Positions 52,593 to 61,353 of a stretch of 64,000 nucleotides of DNA are shown here, piece by piece; within the stretch, counting starts at the first letter, position 1; the number at the start of each line of letters is the position of its first letter. The notes below the pieces were generated by a model. It saw nothing but the letters and a program-made list of their open reading frames with translations, made no database searches and was not told where the DNA came from. Source of the DNA: Arthrobacter zhangbolii. GTDB taxonomy: Bacteria; Actinomycetota; Actinomycetes; Actinomycetales; Micrococcaceae. The stretch spans positions 1,240,001 to 1,304,000 of the forward strand of contig NZ_CP094984.1 of NCBI RefSeq assembly GCF_022869865.1, written 5' to 3'. A program made the position numbers and the translations under genes.

Positions 52593-53366
52593 ATGCGCTT
52601 TGTAATCCGGCCCCGCCGGACCATGGCCCTGTGTGCCGCGCTGATGCTGGCCACGACGGCCGCTGGCTGTGCCGGCTCCGGGGCCCGCCCGGGGGAGGGG
52701 CCCGGAGGGATCACGGTCTTTGCCGCGTCGTCGCTGACCGATGTGGTGGAGACCTTTGACGCTGCTTACGACGGCGGCGGACGGCTCCGCGTCAACGTGG
52801 GCTCCAGCAGTCAGCTGGTGGCCCAGATCCAGTCCGGCGCCAAAGCCGACGTCGTCATCACCGCCGATAACGAGGCACTGGAGCCAGTGCGCCCGGAGCT
52901 GGCCCGGGAGACCGTGTTGGCGACCAACCAGCTCGTACTGGCCCTGGCACCGGGCAACCCCGCTGGCGTCGCAGTGTTACGCGATGTGACGGCGGACGGC
53001 ATCCGCACGGCGCTGTGCGCCCCGGCAGTTCCATGCGGCAGGGCAGCGGACCACGTGCTCGAAACCGCGGACCTGCACCTGGCCGAACCGAGCCTGGAAG
53101 ACAGCGTGCGGTCGGTGCTGACCAAGGTATCCAGCGGACAGGCGGACGCCGGGTTTGTCTACCGCACCGATGCGCTGGCCGCGGCGGACTCCGGCGTCAC
53201 CTATCTCGCCCTTCCCGAGGCTCCGCCCAACCCGTATCCGGCAGCCCTGACATCCGTTGGCGCCGGCAACGATGCCGCGGCTGCCTTCTATGAATGGCTG
53301 CGCGGCCCGGAGGCGGCTGCCATCCTCGAAGAAGCCGGGTTTGTGCCCGCCGGGGACGGTGCCTGA
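52593..53366 (+). CDS. modA: Molybdate ABC transporter substrate-binding lipoprotein
   Basis: 257 residues. A basic N-terminus, a hydrophobic segment and a lipobox ending at Cys26 (TTAAGC) mark a lipoprotein anchored outside the membrane. The ModA fold follows: ITVFAASSLTDVVETF (oxyanion-binding Ser pair), VNVGSSSQLVAQIQSGAKADVVITAD, LATNQLVLALAPGNP, and the late DAGFVYRTDALA. It captures molybdate or tungstate. The ATG sits six bases after a TAGGCT box. The modB ATG overlaps its stop (TGATG). The molybdenum cofactor genes around it supply the logical user of the imported ion. Confidence 0.92.
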   Translation: MRFVIRPRRTMALCAALMLATTAAGCAGSGARPGEGPGGITVFAASSLTDVVETFDAAYDGGGRLRVNVGSSSQLVAQIQSGAKADVVITADNEALEPVRPELARETVLATNQLVLALAPGNPAGVAVLRDVTADGIRTALCAPAVPCGRAADHVLETADLHLAEPSLEDSVRSVLTKVSSGQADAGFVYRTDALAAADSGVTYLALPEAPPNPYPAALTSVGAGNDAAAAFYEWLRGPEAAAILEEAGFVPAGDGA

Positions 53367-54244
53367 TGTCCCTGAAACCGCTGCGGGATGAACAGGTCCG
53401 TGACAGCATGCCCGGCCGTTCCGTCTCCGGGAAGAGTGCGCCGCTCAGCCGGGAGGCACGCGCCACCACTCCGGGCTGGCTGTGGATTCCGGCCTCAATG
53501 GCGCTGCTGCTGTGCGCCGGCCCCGTTGCGGCGCTTCTGCTCAACGTGCCGTGGACCTCGCTGCCCGAACTGCTGGGCTCCGGGGCGGCACGCACCGCGC
53601 TGGGGCTGTCCCTGGCCACGTCGCTGTGCTCCACGCTGATCTGCGTACTGCTGGGGCTGCCGCTTGCCGTCCTGTTCAGCAAGCTGCAGGGGCCCTGGAT
53701 CCAGCTGATGCGGGGGGTGCTGCTGATACCGCTAGTGCTCTCACCGGTGGTCTCGGGCATAGCCCTGCTCTATTTCTGGGGACGGCAGGGGATTGCCGGG
53801 AAACTGCTGGGCGCCGCCGGGGTGGATGTGGGCTACTCGCCGGCCGCCGTCGTTATTGTCCAGGTATTCGTCTCGCTTCCGTTTTTTGTGGTGGCCTCGC
53901 TGAACAGCCTTTCAGCCGTGGACAAGGACATTGAGATGGCCGCTGCCACCTCCGGCGCCGGCCCCACTGCCATCCTCCGGCACATCACGCTGCCGCTGGC
54001 GCTGCCGGGAATTGTGGCCGGGGCGCTGCTGGCCTTCGCCCGGTCGCTGGGCGAATACGGTGCCACCATCACCTTTGCCGGCAGCATCGAGGGACGCACC
54101 CGGACGCTGCCCCTGCAGATAGAACTGAGCCTGAACTCCAACCAGCCGCAGGCGGCTCTGGGGATCTGCCTGATGCTAATTGCCCTGTACCTGCTGGTGC
54201 TGCTGCTCGCGCGGCTGGGCACCGGACGGCTGCTGCCGCGATGA
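53366..54244 (+). CDS. modB: Molybdate ABC transporter permease
   Basis: 292 residues with an N-terminal cytoplasmic tail of about 40 residues and about six membrane segments. The permease signature (EAA loop) is AAATSGAGPTAILRHITLPLALPGIVAGALLAFARSLGEYGATITFAG in pattern, typical of ModB. It would form the channel fed by ModA. ATG 53366 overlaps the modA stop. The expected third gene, the ATPase modC, is absent: after the stop there is only a 27-codon frame before the next gene. The EAA loop that docks an ATPase is intact, so an ATPase encoded elsewhere may serve it. Confidence 0.92.
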   Translation: MSLKPLRDEQVRDSMPGRSVSGKSAPLSREARATTPGWLWIPASMALLLCAGPVAALLLNVPWTSLPELLGSGAARTALGLSLATSLCSTLICVLLGLPLAVLFSKLQGPWIQLMRGVLLIPLVLSPVVSGIALLYFWGRQGIAGKLLGAAGVDVGYSPAAVVIVQVFVSLPFFVVASLNSLSAVDKDIEMAAATSGAGPTAILRHITLPLALPGIVAGALLAFARSLGEYGATITFAGSIEGRTRTLPLQIELSLNSNQPQAALGICLMLIALYLLVLLLARLGTGRLLPR

Positions 54245-54324
54245 CCTTTACCGCCAGGAACGGCCTGCGTTCCACCGTGACGCCTCCGGGAATGCCGGCC
54301 TGCAAACGAATGGACCAGCCATGA
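54241..54324 (+). pseudogene. 27-codon possible remnant of modC
   Basis: ATG 54241 overlaps the modB stop (ATGA), exactly where modC normally begins, and the first residues MTFTAR resemble the usual opening strand of ModC proteins. The frame ends at TGA 54322 with no Walker A, signature or Walker B motif, and the stop overlaps the start of the next gene. Either a deletion removed the rest of modC or this is a chance frame. Only a comparison with relatives that keep modABC would tell. Confidence 0.35.
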
Positions 54325-55889
54325 ACCGAACCCGGCGGGGCGGGCCCACCCCGCGTCCCGCCCCGCGGCACACCAAGGGATGGGCCATCGCCGCAGGGCT
54401 GGTGGCCGCAGCGGTGGGGGTGGCTGCCGGTGAACTGCTGGCAGCGATCCTGAGCCCGTCCCTGTCACCGGTCTCCGCCGTCGGCTCCGCAGTGATTGAT
54501 GCCGTTCCCGGTCCGGTGAAGGACGCCGCGATCGCCCTGTTCGGCACGGCCGACAAAGCCGCGCTCCTGACCGGCATGGCACTGATTATTGCCCTCGCCG
54601 CCGTCGCCGCGGGATGGCTGGAGCTCCGCCGCCCGCCGGCCGGGTCGCTGATCCTCGGTGCCTTCGGCGCTGCCGGCCTGGTTGCCGTGCTCAGCCGGCC
54701 GCAGGGCGGGCTGCTGGCGGTACTCCCGCCGGTGGCCGCCGGCGTCGTCGCCGTCCTGATCCTGCGCGCACTGGCCGCGCGCGTCCGTCAGCTCGCGGAC
54801 GCGAGGACCCCCGAGGCCGTCGGGGCCGGACGGCGCGCCGTCCTTGCCGCTGTGGGCGGGGGAGCGGCAGTGGCCCTGCTCGGCACGGCGCTCTCCGCCG
54901 TGGCCAGGGGCGGCCAGGCGGGGGTGCTGGCACTGCGTGACGCTGTGCGGCTGCCGGTTCCGGCCCGTGCGGCAGCGCCTGTTCCGGCCGGTGCCGAACT
55001 CGCCGTGCAGGGGCTGCCGCCGCTGGTGACACCGGCCGCGGACTTCTACCGTATTGACACTGCCCTGAGCGTGCCGGTCATCGATCCGGACAAGTGGCGG
55101 CTGCGGGTCACGGGAATGGTGGACCGCGAGGTGGAGCTGACGTTTGCTGACCTGCTGGCCAAGCCGCTGCAGGAAAGCTACGTCACGCTGGCCTGCGTCT
55201 CCAATGAAGTGGGCGGGAACCTGATCGGCAACGCCCGGTGGCTGGGCTGGCCCGTGCGCGAGTTGCTCGCTCAGGCCGGCATCCGGCCGGGTGCGGACAT
55301 GGTCCTGTCCACGAGCAGGGACGGCTGGAGCGCCTCCACCCCGCTGGAAGCGCTGACCGATAACCGCGATGCCCTGCTTGCCGTTGGAATGAACGGGAAC
55401 CCGCTGCCGCTGGAGCACGGTTTCCCCGTCCGGCTGGTGGTCCCGGGACTGTACGGCTACGTCTCCGCCACCAAATGGGTCACCGAGCTGCGTGTGACGC
55501 GCTTTGCCGATGAGACGGCGTACTGGACCGAACGGGGCTGGGGCGAGCGCGGACCGGTCAAGCTCTCCTCCCGCATTGACGTCCCCGGGCGGAACCCGGT
55601 GTCTGCCGGCACGGTTACCGTGGCCGGGGTGGCCTGGGCGCAACACACCGGCATCAGTGCCGTGCAGGTCCGGGTGGACGACGGCGAGTGGCAGGATGCG
55701 CAGCTGGCGCCGGGCATTTCGGCGGACACCTGGCGGCAGTACTCGCTGCCGGTGGAGCTGACCCCCGGCGGACATGACCTGAGCGTCCGCGCCGTGGATG
55801 CCAACGGTACAAGGCAGGCGGAGGAGAAACGCCCCGTGCTGCCCGACGGCGCCACCGGCCTGCATACAATTCGGGTGACGGCACGGTGA
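54321..55889 (+). CDS. Membrane-anchored molybdopterin oxidoreductase (sulfite oxidase fold)
   Basis: 522 residues from ATG 54321. The N-terminal ~215 residues hold about five hydrophobic segments (e.g. AIAAGLVAAAVGVAAGELLAA near 22-42, ALLTGMALIIALAAVAAGW, and three more). A basic linker leads to the catalytic domain from about 245. The molybdopterin domain contains DFYRIDTALSVPVIDPDKWRLRVTGMV and TLACVSNEVGGNLIGNARWLGWPV, with Mo-ligand Cys292. PLPLEHGFPVRLVVPGLYGYVSATKWVTEL follows. A C-terminal dimerisation domain (about 425-520) is of the sulfite-oxidase type. No heme domain is fused. The substrate is unknown; relatives are annotated as sulfite oxidase-like or YedY-like. It is embedded in the cofactor cluster that would equip it. 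Confidence 0.87.
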   Translation: MNRTRRGGPTPRPAPRHTKGWAIAAGLVAAAVGVAAGELLAAILSPSLSPVSAVGSAVIDAVPGPVKDAAIALFGTADKAALLTGMALIIALAAVAAGWLELRRPPAGSLILGAFGAAGLVAVLSRPQGGLLAVLPPVAAGVVAVLILRALAARVRQLADARTPEAVGAGRRAVLAAVGGGAAVALLGTALSAVARGGQAGVLALRDAVRLPVPARAAAPVPAGAELAVQGLPPLVTPAADFYRIDTALSVPVIDPDKWRLRVTGMVDREVELTFADLLAKPLQESYVTLACVSNEVGGNLIGNARWLGWPVRELLAQAGIRPGADMVLSTSRDGWSASTPLEALTDNRDALLAVGMNGNPLPLEHGFPVRLVVPGLYGYVSATKWVTELRVTRFADETAYWTERGWGERGPVKLSSRIDVPGRNPVSAGTVTVAGVAWAQHTGISAVQVRVDDGEWQDAQLAPGISADTWRQYSLPVELTPGGHDLSVRAVDANGTRQAEEKRPVLPDGATGLHTIRVTAR

Positions 55890-55933
55890 GGCACGGAACC
55901 GCCCGGCCGGATACCGCATCAGCTAGGAGGACA

Positions 55934-57292
55934 ATGTCCGGACAATCCGCCCCGCAGGGAACCGAAGGAACCGACACCGGCACGGACGCTGTGCCCGGTC
56001 CCGGTCCGCGGAGTGTTGCGGCGCACCAGGCGGCCGTCGCGGAGCTGCTGCGGCACTGGTTTGAAGCACACCCGCCGGCTGCCGAAACCGTGCCGGTGGC
56101 GGAGGCCGCGGGCCGGGTCCTGGCCGCCGATGTGCATGCGCCGGGAAACCTTCCGCCGTTTACCAATTCCCAAATGGACGGGTATGCCGTTCGCTCAGCG
56201 GACCTGGCAATGCCGGCCGGGGAATCGGCCGGAGAATCCGCGGCCGCCGGTCCGGGCGGGCCCGCAGCGGGATCCGCCGCCGGCATCCGCCTGGCGACAG
56301 CCGCCCACATTCCGGCCGGCAGCGCCCCGCCGCCGCTGCAGCCCGGCACCGCCGCACCCGTTATGACCGGTGCCATGCTGCCCGAGGGGGCGGACGCCGT
56401 GGTTCCCATCGAAGCCTGCGATCCCGACCATTTCCTGCCCGCGGGGACCGCGGGCAGTGTGCAGCTTCCCGCCGGTATTCCGCCCGGCCGGTTTGTGCGC
56501 CGGGCCGGGAGCGACATTGCCGCAGGCGCACTGGCCCTGTCCGGTGGAACCGTTCTGGGTACTCTGCAGCTGGGACTGCTTGCCGGCTTGGGGCTGGACC
56601 GCGTTGCCGTGCGTCCGCGCACCAGGGTGCTGCTGCTGACCACCGGTGACGAAGTCCGTGAACCGGGCCAGCCGCTGGGCCCGGGGCAGATTCATGACGC
56701 CAACACCACCCTGCTCCGTTCCTCCTTGGAAGCCGCCGGCGCCCGCGTGCTGCGGTCACGGATCCTGGCCGATTCTCCGGCGGAATTCCTCGAACGGCTG
56801 CGGGCGGACATCGCCGCAGACGCTCCCGATCTGGTGCTTACCTCCGGCGGGATCAGCAAGGGTGCCTACGAGGTGGTGCGCCAGGCGCTGGCGGCTGCGG
56901 AGGTCCGGTTCCTGTCCGTTGCCATGCAACCCGGCGGCCCCCAGGGGATCGGCACCGTGGACGGGGTGCCCTTCCTGGGCTTCCCCGGGAATCCGGTCAG
57001 CTCCCTGGTGTCCTTTGAAATGTTTCTGCGCCCGGCCCTCGCAGCGGTCACCGGCACGCCGCGCCCGCGGGTGCAGGTGCAGGCACGGCTGACCGAACCG
57101 CTGCAGAGTCCGCCCGGGAAGCACCAGATCCGCCGCGGCCGGTACTGCCCGGACGGGACCGTGGTGCCGGTGGGCGGCCCCGGCTCGCACCTGATGCATG
57201 CCCTGGCCTCATCCAATGCGCTCATCTTGGTTCCGGTGGGCACCGAAAAGCTCCCCGAAGGCGCGGAAGTGACAGTATTGCTTGTGGACTAA
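55934..57292 (+). CDS. moeA: Molybdopterin molybdenumtransferase MoeA
   Basis: 452 residues from ATG 55934, which follows CTAGGAGGACA; a GTG at 55886 overlapping the previous stop is a weaker alternative. MoeA inserts molybdate into adenylylated molybdopterin. Domain landmarks are PPFTNSQMDGYAVRSADL, TGAMLPEGADAVVPIE, VLLLTTGDEVREPGQPLGPGQIHDAN, LTSGGISKGAYEVVRQAL, and GFPGNPVSSLVSFEMFLRPAL. The C-terminal domain includes GKHQIRRGRY. About 40 residues of Ala/Gly/Ser-rich insertion in the second domain (near 80-110) are longer than in E. coli. It lies between the oxidoreductase and moaC. Confidence 0.93.
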   Translation: MSGQSAPQGTEGTDTGTDAVPGPGPRSVAAHQAAVAELLRHWFEAHPPAAETVPVAEAAGRVLAADVHAPGNLPPFTNSQMDGYAVRSADLAMPAGESAGESAAAGPGGPAAGSAAGIRLATAAHIPAGSAPPPLQPGTAAPVMTGAMLPEGADAVVPIEACDPDHFLPAGTAGSVQLPAGIPPGRFVRRAGSDIAAGALALSGGTVLGTLQLGLLAGLGLDRVAVRPRTRVLLLTTGDEVREPGQPLGPGQIHDANTTLLRSSLEAAGARVLRSRILADSPAEFLERLRADIAADAPDLVLTSGGISKGAYEVVRQALAAAEVRFLSVAMQPGGPQGIGTVDGVPFLGFPGNPVSSLVSFEMFLRPALAAVTGTPRPRVQVQARLTEPLQSPPGKHQIRRGRYCPDGTVVPVGGPGSHLMHALASSNALILVPVGTEKLPEGAEVTVLLVD

Positions 57293-57349
57293 CAGCTGAA
57301 CCATCCCGCAGTGCCCTCATCCGGGCGCCGCATGCCGAAAGGACGCCCC

Positions 57350-57844
57350 GTGAGCGCCGAACCTGATAACCACCAGACCGCCGGATTAACGCATGTCCGC
57401 GATGACGGCTCAGCACACATGGTGGATGTCTCCGGCAAGCCCGAAACCACGCGGCAGGCCACAGCGCAGTCCGTGCTGGTTACCACCGCCGACGTCCTGC
57501 GGCTGATCGCCGACGGCGGCCTGCCAAAAGGCGATGCCATCGCCGTCGCCCGGGTGGCCGGGATCATGGCCGCGAAACAGACCTCCAGCATCATCCCGCT
57601 CTGCCATCCGCTGCCGCTCACCAAGGTCACGGTGGACTTCACTCCGCGGGACCAGGACGTCCTGGTGCAGGCCACCGTAAAGACCAAGGGGCTTACCGGC
57701 GTGGAAATGGAGGCCCTCACTGCCGCCTCGGTGGCCGCGCTGACGCTCTACGACATGATCAAGGCGGTGGATAAGCACGCCCGGATCACTGACACCATGG
57801 TGCTGGCCAAGTCCGGCGGCAAGAGCGGAGACTGGAAGCTGTGA
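57350..57844 (+). CDS. moaC: Cyclic pyranopterin monophosphate synthase
   Basis: 164 residues from GTG 57350, which follows AAAGGA at seven bases and gives the normal family length. MoaC converts the MoaA product to cPMP. Signature stretches are [28 protein letters not shown] at the start, [22 protein letters not shown] (catalytic Lys/His region), [32 protein letters not shown], and [11 protein letters not shown] near the end. It overlaps the mogA start by four bases. Its partner MoaA is encoded 5 kb upstream on the opposite strand. Confidence 0.95.
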   Translation: MSAEPDNHQTAGLTHVRDDGSAHMVDVSGKPETTRQATAQSVLVTTADVLRLIADGGLPKGDAIAVARVAGIMAAKQTSSIIPLCHPLPLTKVTVDFTPRDQDVLVQATVKTKGLTGVEMEALTAASVAALTLYDMIKAVDKHARITDTMVLAKSGGKSGDWKL

Positions 57845-58341
57845 GCACCCCCGTACCCGCGGCCCCGCGCCGCACCGCGGCCGTCCTGATCGCCTCCACC
57901 CGGGCAGCTGCCGGTGTCTACGAAGACGAATGCGGCCCGCTGATCGCCGATTGGCTGTACGCCCTGGACTATGACCTGGTGCTGGCGGAAGTAGTGCCCG
58001 ACGGCGATGAGATTTCCGCTTCCCTGCGGCGGATCCTCGCCCTGGCCCCGTCCGTCCTGCTGACCAGCGGGGGCACCGGCCTGAGCCCGGATGATGTCAC
58101 CCCGGACCTGACCGAACCGCTGCTGGACCGGCAGCTTCCGGGGGTCATGGAGGCCATCCGTGCCAAGGGGCTCGCATCCACACCCATGGCGGCGATCAGC
58201 CGCGGATACGCAGGCACCGCCGGCGGCACCTTTATTGTGAACCTGCCCGGGTCCCCGTCCGCCGTCGCCGACGGGCTGGCCGTGCTGGAACCGATCATCG
58301 GCCACATCTGCGGCCAGTTGGAAGGCAAGCGTGAACACTAG
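57841..58341 (+). CDS. mogA: Molybdopterin adenylyltransferase (MogA/MoaB family)
   Basis: 166 residues. It adenylylates molybdopterin before MoeA inserts the metal. The fold landmarks are [27 protein letters not shown] at the start, [40 protein letters not shown], and [22 protein letters not shown] 57841 overlaps the moaC stop (GTGA), and its 3' end overlaps moaE by 11 bases. In this family the same fold serves as MogA or MoaB; the actinobacterial gene in this position is generally the adenylyltransferase. Confidence 0.9.
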   Translation: MSTPVPAAPRRTAAVLIASTRAAAGVYEDECGPLIADWLYALDYDLVLAEVVPDGDEISASLRRILALAPSVLLTSGGTGLSPDDVTPDLTEPLLDRQLPGVMEAIRAKGLASTPMAAISRGYAGTAGGTFIVNLPGSPSAVADGLAVLEPIIGHICGQLEGKREH

Positions 58342-58768
58342 CGAAGTCCTGCGGGCCACAGTCTCCGCCGAACCCCTGAGCACCGCCGAGGCAGAACGCC
58401 AGGCCTGGTCACCCGAGTGCGGAGCCGTAGTGCTCTTCAGCGGCATTGTCCGCAACCACGACGACGGCAAAACGGTGACTTCCCTCGGCTACAGTGCCCA
58501 CCCCACCGCCGCAGCGGTCCTGGCGCAGGTGGCGGGGGAAATCGCGGCGGCGTACGACGGCGTCCGCATCTGGGTGGGACACCGCACCGGAGCCCTCGAG
58601 ATCGGTGACGCCGCCCTCGTGGCCGCCGTCGCCTCGGCACACCGCGGCACCGCGTTCGCCGCCTGCTCGGCACTGGTGGACGCCGTGAAGGCGAATGTGC
58701 CCATCTGGAAGGAGCAGGGCTTTACCGACGGCAGCACCGAGTGGGTGGGCGTCAGTGACCGGCCGTGA
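58331..58768 (+). CDS. moaE: Molybdopterin synthase catalytic subunit
   Basis: 145 residues. It pairs with MoaD to place two sulfurs on cPMP. Landmarks are CGAVVLFSGIVRNHDDGKTVTSLGYSAHPTAAAVL (active-site Arg/His region), VRIWVGHRTGALEIGDAALVAAVASAHRGTAFAACSALVDAVKANVPIWKEQ (catalytic lysines near the end of the stretch) and the closing GSTEWV. GTG 58331 lies inside the 3' end of mogA. It is the last gene of the forward cofactor set. The dapB promoter lies directly behind it. Confidence 0.94.
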   Translation: MNTSEVLRATVSAEPLSTAEAERQAWSPECGAVVLFSGIVRNHDDGKTVTSLGYSAHPTAAAVLAQVAGEIAAAYDGVRIWVGHRTGALEIGDAALVAAVASAHRGTAFAACSALVDAVKANVPIWKEQGFTDGSTEWVGVSDRP

Positions 58769-58775
58769 GCACCGG

Positions 58776-58781
58776 TAATCT
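58776..58781 (+). promoter_or_regulatory. -10 box of dapB
   Basis: TAATCT, exactly 7 bases before ATG 58789; leaderless geometry, and support for that ATG over the in-frame GTG at 58765. Confidence 0.55.
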
Positions 58782-58788
58782 TGAGGCT

Positions 58789-59547
58789 ATGAAGGAAAAA
58801 CTTGCCGTAGCGGTGCTCGGCGCCTCGGGCCGGATGGGATCCGAAGCCGTGGCCGCCGTCGAGGCAGCCGAAGACATGGAACTGGTGGCGGCCCTGGGCC
58901 GGACCGATCCGCTGGAAACGCTGGTCTCCGCCGGTGCGCGTTGCATGGTGGACCTGACCGTGCCGGACAGCACCGAAGCCAACGTCCGTTTCGCCGTCGA
59001 ACACGGCATCCACGCCGTAGTGGGCACCACCGGGTGGGATGCTGGCCGGCTGGCCCGGCTGCAGGAGCTGCTCCAGGCCTCCCCGGGTACCGGTGTGCTC
59101 ATTGCCCCGAACTTTGCGCTCGGCTCGGTCCTGGCAACTGCCTTCGCCGCGAAGGCCGCACGCTACTTCGAATCAGTGGAACTGATCGAACTGCACCACC
59201 CGGACAAAGTGGACGCGCCGTCGGGCACAGCAGTCCGCACCGCCTCGCTGATCGCACAGGCACGCGAGGAGGCAGGGGTGGCACCGTCCCCGGACGCCAC
59301 TACCAAGGAGCTCCCGGGAGCCCGCGGCGCCGAAGTGAACGGTGTGCACGTGCACTCGGTCCGGCTGCGCGGGCTTGTGGCCCATCAGGAAGTACTCCTG
59401 GGCGGTCCCGGCGAGCAGCTCACCATCCGGCATGACTCCTTTGACCGGGCGTCCTTTATGCCCGGCGTCCTGCTGGGACTGCGGCAGGTTGCAGAGCATC
59501 CCGGACTGACCGTCGGTCTTGACGGCTACCTCAACCTGAACGACTAA
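58789..59547 (+). CDS. dapB: 4-hydroxy-tetrahydrodipicolinate reductase
   Basis: 252 residues from ATG 58789. It reduces 4-hydroxy-tetrahydrodipicolinate with NAD(P)H in the lysine/diaminopimelate pathway. The dinucleotide loop is VAVLGASGRMGSEAVAAV, followed by VDLTVPDSTEANVRFAVEHGIHAVVGTTGW and IAPNFALGSVLATAFAAKAARYF. The catalytic region is ELIELHHPDKVDAPSGTAVRTA (His-His and Lys), and VRLRGLVAHQEVLLGGPGEQLTIRHDSFDR closes the tetramer interface. It shares the pathway with dapA, 1.8 kb downstream. A TTG-start membrane protein gene follows after eight bases. Confidence 0.95.
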   Translation: MKEKLAVAVLGASGRMGSEAVAAVEAAEDMELVAALGRTDPLETLVSAGARCMVDLTVPDSTEANVRFAVEHGIHAVVGTTGWDAGRLARLQELLQASPGTGVLIAPNFALGSVLATAFAAKAARYFESVELIELHHPDKVDAPSGTAVRTASLIAQAREEAGVAPSPDATTKELPGARGAEVNGVHVHSVRLRGLVAHQEVLLGGPGEQLTIRHDSFDRASFMPGVLLGLRQVAEHPGLTVGLDGYLNLND

Positions 59548-59555
59548 GGATCACG

Positions 59556-60029
59556 TTGTCTTTCTTCTCCGGCCTCTTTTCCAACCGTGCCAAGCTTGGT
59601 GTGGCGCTGGTGACCCTGCTGCTGCTTTTTTACCTGGTGGTATCCGCGCAGCGCGGCTGGCTGCTGCTGACCTCCCCGGAAATCCCGGCCAAACTCATGG
59701 GCGCCGCCTACCTGGTACTGCCGGTGGTGGGTGCATGGGCCCTGATCCGTGAATTGACCTTCGGTGCCCGGACGGAAAAGATGGCTTCCATCCTGGCCGA
59801 GGAGGGCCGGCTCCCGGTTGACGACCTGCCCCGGACACCGGGCGGACGGATTGTTCGCGCCGCTGCCGATGCGCAGTTCCCGCAGTACAAGGCGGAAACG
59901 GAAGCGGCCCCGGAGGACTGGCGCAGCTGGTTCCGGCTGTCCTGCGCCTATGACGCCGCGGGGGACCGGACCCGGGCACGGCGTGCCATGCGGCAGGCCG
60001 GCAAGCTGTTCGGCTCAAAGGGCAACTGA
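59556..60029 (+). CDS. Membrane protein with TPR-like C-terminus, unknown function
   Basis: 157 residues from TTG 59556, preceded by TAAGGA. Two membrane segments (about 12-30 and 44-64) are followed by a charged soluble part. The last 45 residues (EDWRSWFRLSCAYDAAGDRTRARRAMRQAGKLF) read as one tetratricopeptide-like helix pair. It lies eight bases after dapB and so is probably cotranscribed with it. Similar proteins occur at this spot in other Micrococcaceae. I know no function; scaffolding at the membrane is a guess from the TPR-like end. Confidence 0.7.
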   Translation: MSFFSGLFSNRAKLGVALVTLLLLFYLVVSAQRGWLLLTSPEIPAKLMGAAYLVLPVVGAWALIRELTFGARTEKMASILAEEGRLPVDDLPRTPGGRIVRAAADAQFPQYKAETEAAPEDWRSWFRLSCAYDAAGDRTRARRAMRQAGKLFGSKGN

Positions 60030-60078
60030 CCCGCTCCGGATTCCTCCGGCATTTCCTTTCTACCGTTAATCCGGCGGG

Positions 60079-61260
60079 TCAGCGTTTGCGCGCCGCCGTG
60101 CCCGCCCCTGACTTTCCGCGGGCCAGCCGGGATGCACCGGAGGTCAGGAACTCCAACGGCCCGCGTGCTTCGATACGCTGGAACAGGATGGCCAGCACCA
60201 CGTAGATCGTGGCCTGGATCCAGAACACCGGCATCGGCTCCAGCGGCGGAACCTGCAGGTCCACCACGCTCATGACCCACACATGCAGGCTGTAGAGCGT
60301 CAGCGTCATGGCGCCGGCGGCGGAGAGCGGCAGCAGCAGATTCGGGCGTGCCCGGGTGAGCAGCAGGCAGGCGCCCAGCACCGCGGCCGCGGTGCCGGCT
60401 GCGTGCAGCATGTCCAGGCTCGTATTGGAATGCGGCCCGGCCAGCGCCAGCCACCACCAGGACCCGGTCTGTTCCACCGGGCTGAGATTCACTTCCAGCA
60501 TGCGGGCCAGCGGCCACCGCTGCCCGGACGCGGTTGCCTGCAGGGCATCGAAGCCGCCCAGTGAACCCAGCAGGTAATAGGAAAGGAACTTGGAGGTAAC
60601 CGCTGCGAAAATACCGGCGGCGAGCAGCCCGACCTGTACCGGCAGGTTTGTCAGCGTCAGCCGGCCGATGACCATGCCCAGCAGGATGTAGCTCAGCCAC
60701 TGGAGTACGGGGTAGAAACCGGTGACAAACACATCCGCCGCCAGGGTTGCCGGGGCGAGGAAGGAATCCCACGTGAGGTTTCCGTCAATCTCCGCCGGCG
60801 ATAGATTCTCCAGCAGCCAGCCGCGCAGCAGGTAGGCGAGCACGGGGGAGGCGAGCAGCCATGCTCCCGTCCAAACGGCCAGGCGCCGCAACGGCATCCC
60901 CACGAACGGCAGCGCCAGGAGGAACAGCACCGCGTAGTGGAAGAGGATGATGGCGATGCTGGTCTGCAACCCGCCCAGGGCCAGCCCGACGAGGGCAATA
61001 ATCAGCGCACGGACCGCGATGCCGCGCCGGTCCCGGTTCACTGCCTTCGCTTCATGGGGCTGGCTGCCGCCCGTGAGCAGCGCCAGCCCGACGCCGGCCA
61101 CCACGGCGAACAGGGCCGAGGACCGGCCGGAGAAGACCAGGCCGGTGAGCGTGCCGTACCCGGTTTCCTGGTTGTACAGCGGCAGGGTGTGGGTGGCGAT
61201 CATACCCAGCAGGGCTATCCCGCGGGCAGCGTCGATGCCGGTGAGGCGGCGTTGGATCAT
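60079..61260 (-). CDS. Multi-pass membrane protein, heparan-alpha-glucosaminide acetyltransferase-like (DUF1624/DUF418 type)
   Basis: 393 residues from ATG 61260 (a GTG at 61281 would add seven residues). The opening RLTGIDAARGIALLGMIATHTLPLYN carries the signature of the HGSNAT catalytic family (DxxRG, then M..H). About nine to ten membrane segments follow, with a conserved AGTAAAVLGACLLL region and TLTLYSLHVWVM near the C-terminus as in DUF418. The end is basic (ARGKSGAGTAARKR). Such proteins are thought to transfer acyl groups across membranes onto sugars or wall polymers; the substrate here is unknown. It is divergent from dapA and a single-gene unit. Confidence 0.8.
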   Translation of the reverse strand: MIQRRLTGIDAARGIALLGMIATHTLPLYNQETGYGTLTGLVFSGRSSALFAVVAGVGLALLTGGSQPHEAKAVNRDRRGIAVRALIIALVGLALGGLQTSIAIILFHYAVLFLLALPFVGMPLRRLAVWTGAWLLASPVLAYLLRGWLLENLSPAEIDGNLTWDSFLAPATLAADVFVTGFYPVLQWLSYILLGMVIGRLTLTNLPVQVGLLAAGIFAAVTSKFLSYYLLGSLGGFDALQATASGQRWPLARMLEVNLSPVEQTGSWWWLALAGPHSNTSLDMLHAAGTAAAVLGACLLLTRARPNLLLPLSAAGAMTLTLYSLHVWVMSVVDLQVPPLEPMPVFWIQATIYVVLAILFQRIEARGPLEFLTSGASRLARGKSGAGTAARKR

Positions 61261-61353
61261 GCACAGAATCGTCTCACGCACCGTCCAACCGGTTCACCTG
61301 CCCGCACCGGCGGCCGGCCGCGGGGGCGTTGTCCGTTTGCGCCACGTTGCGGG

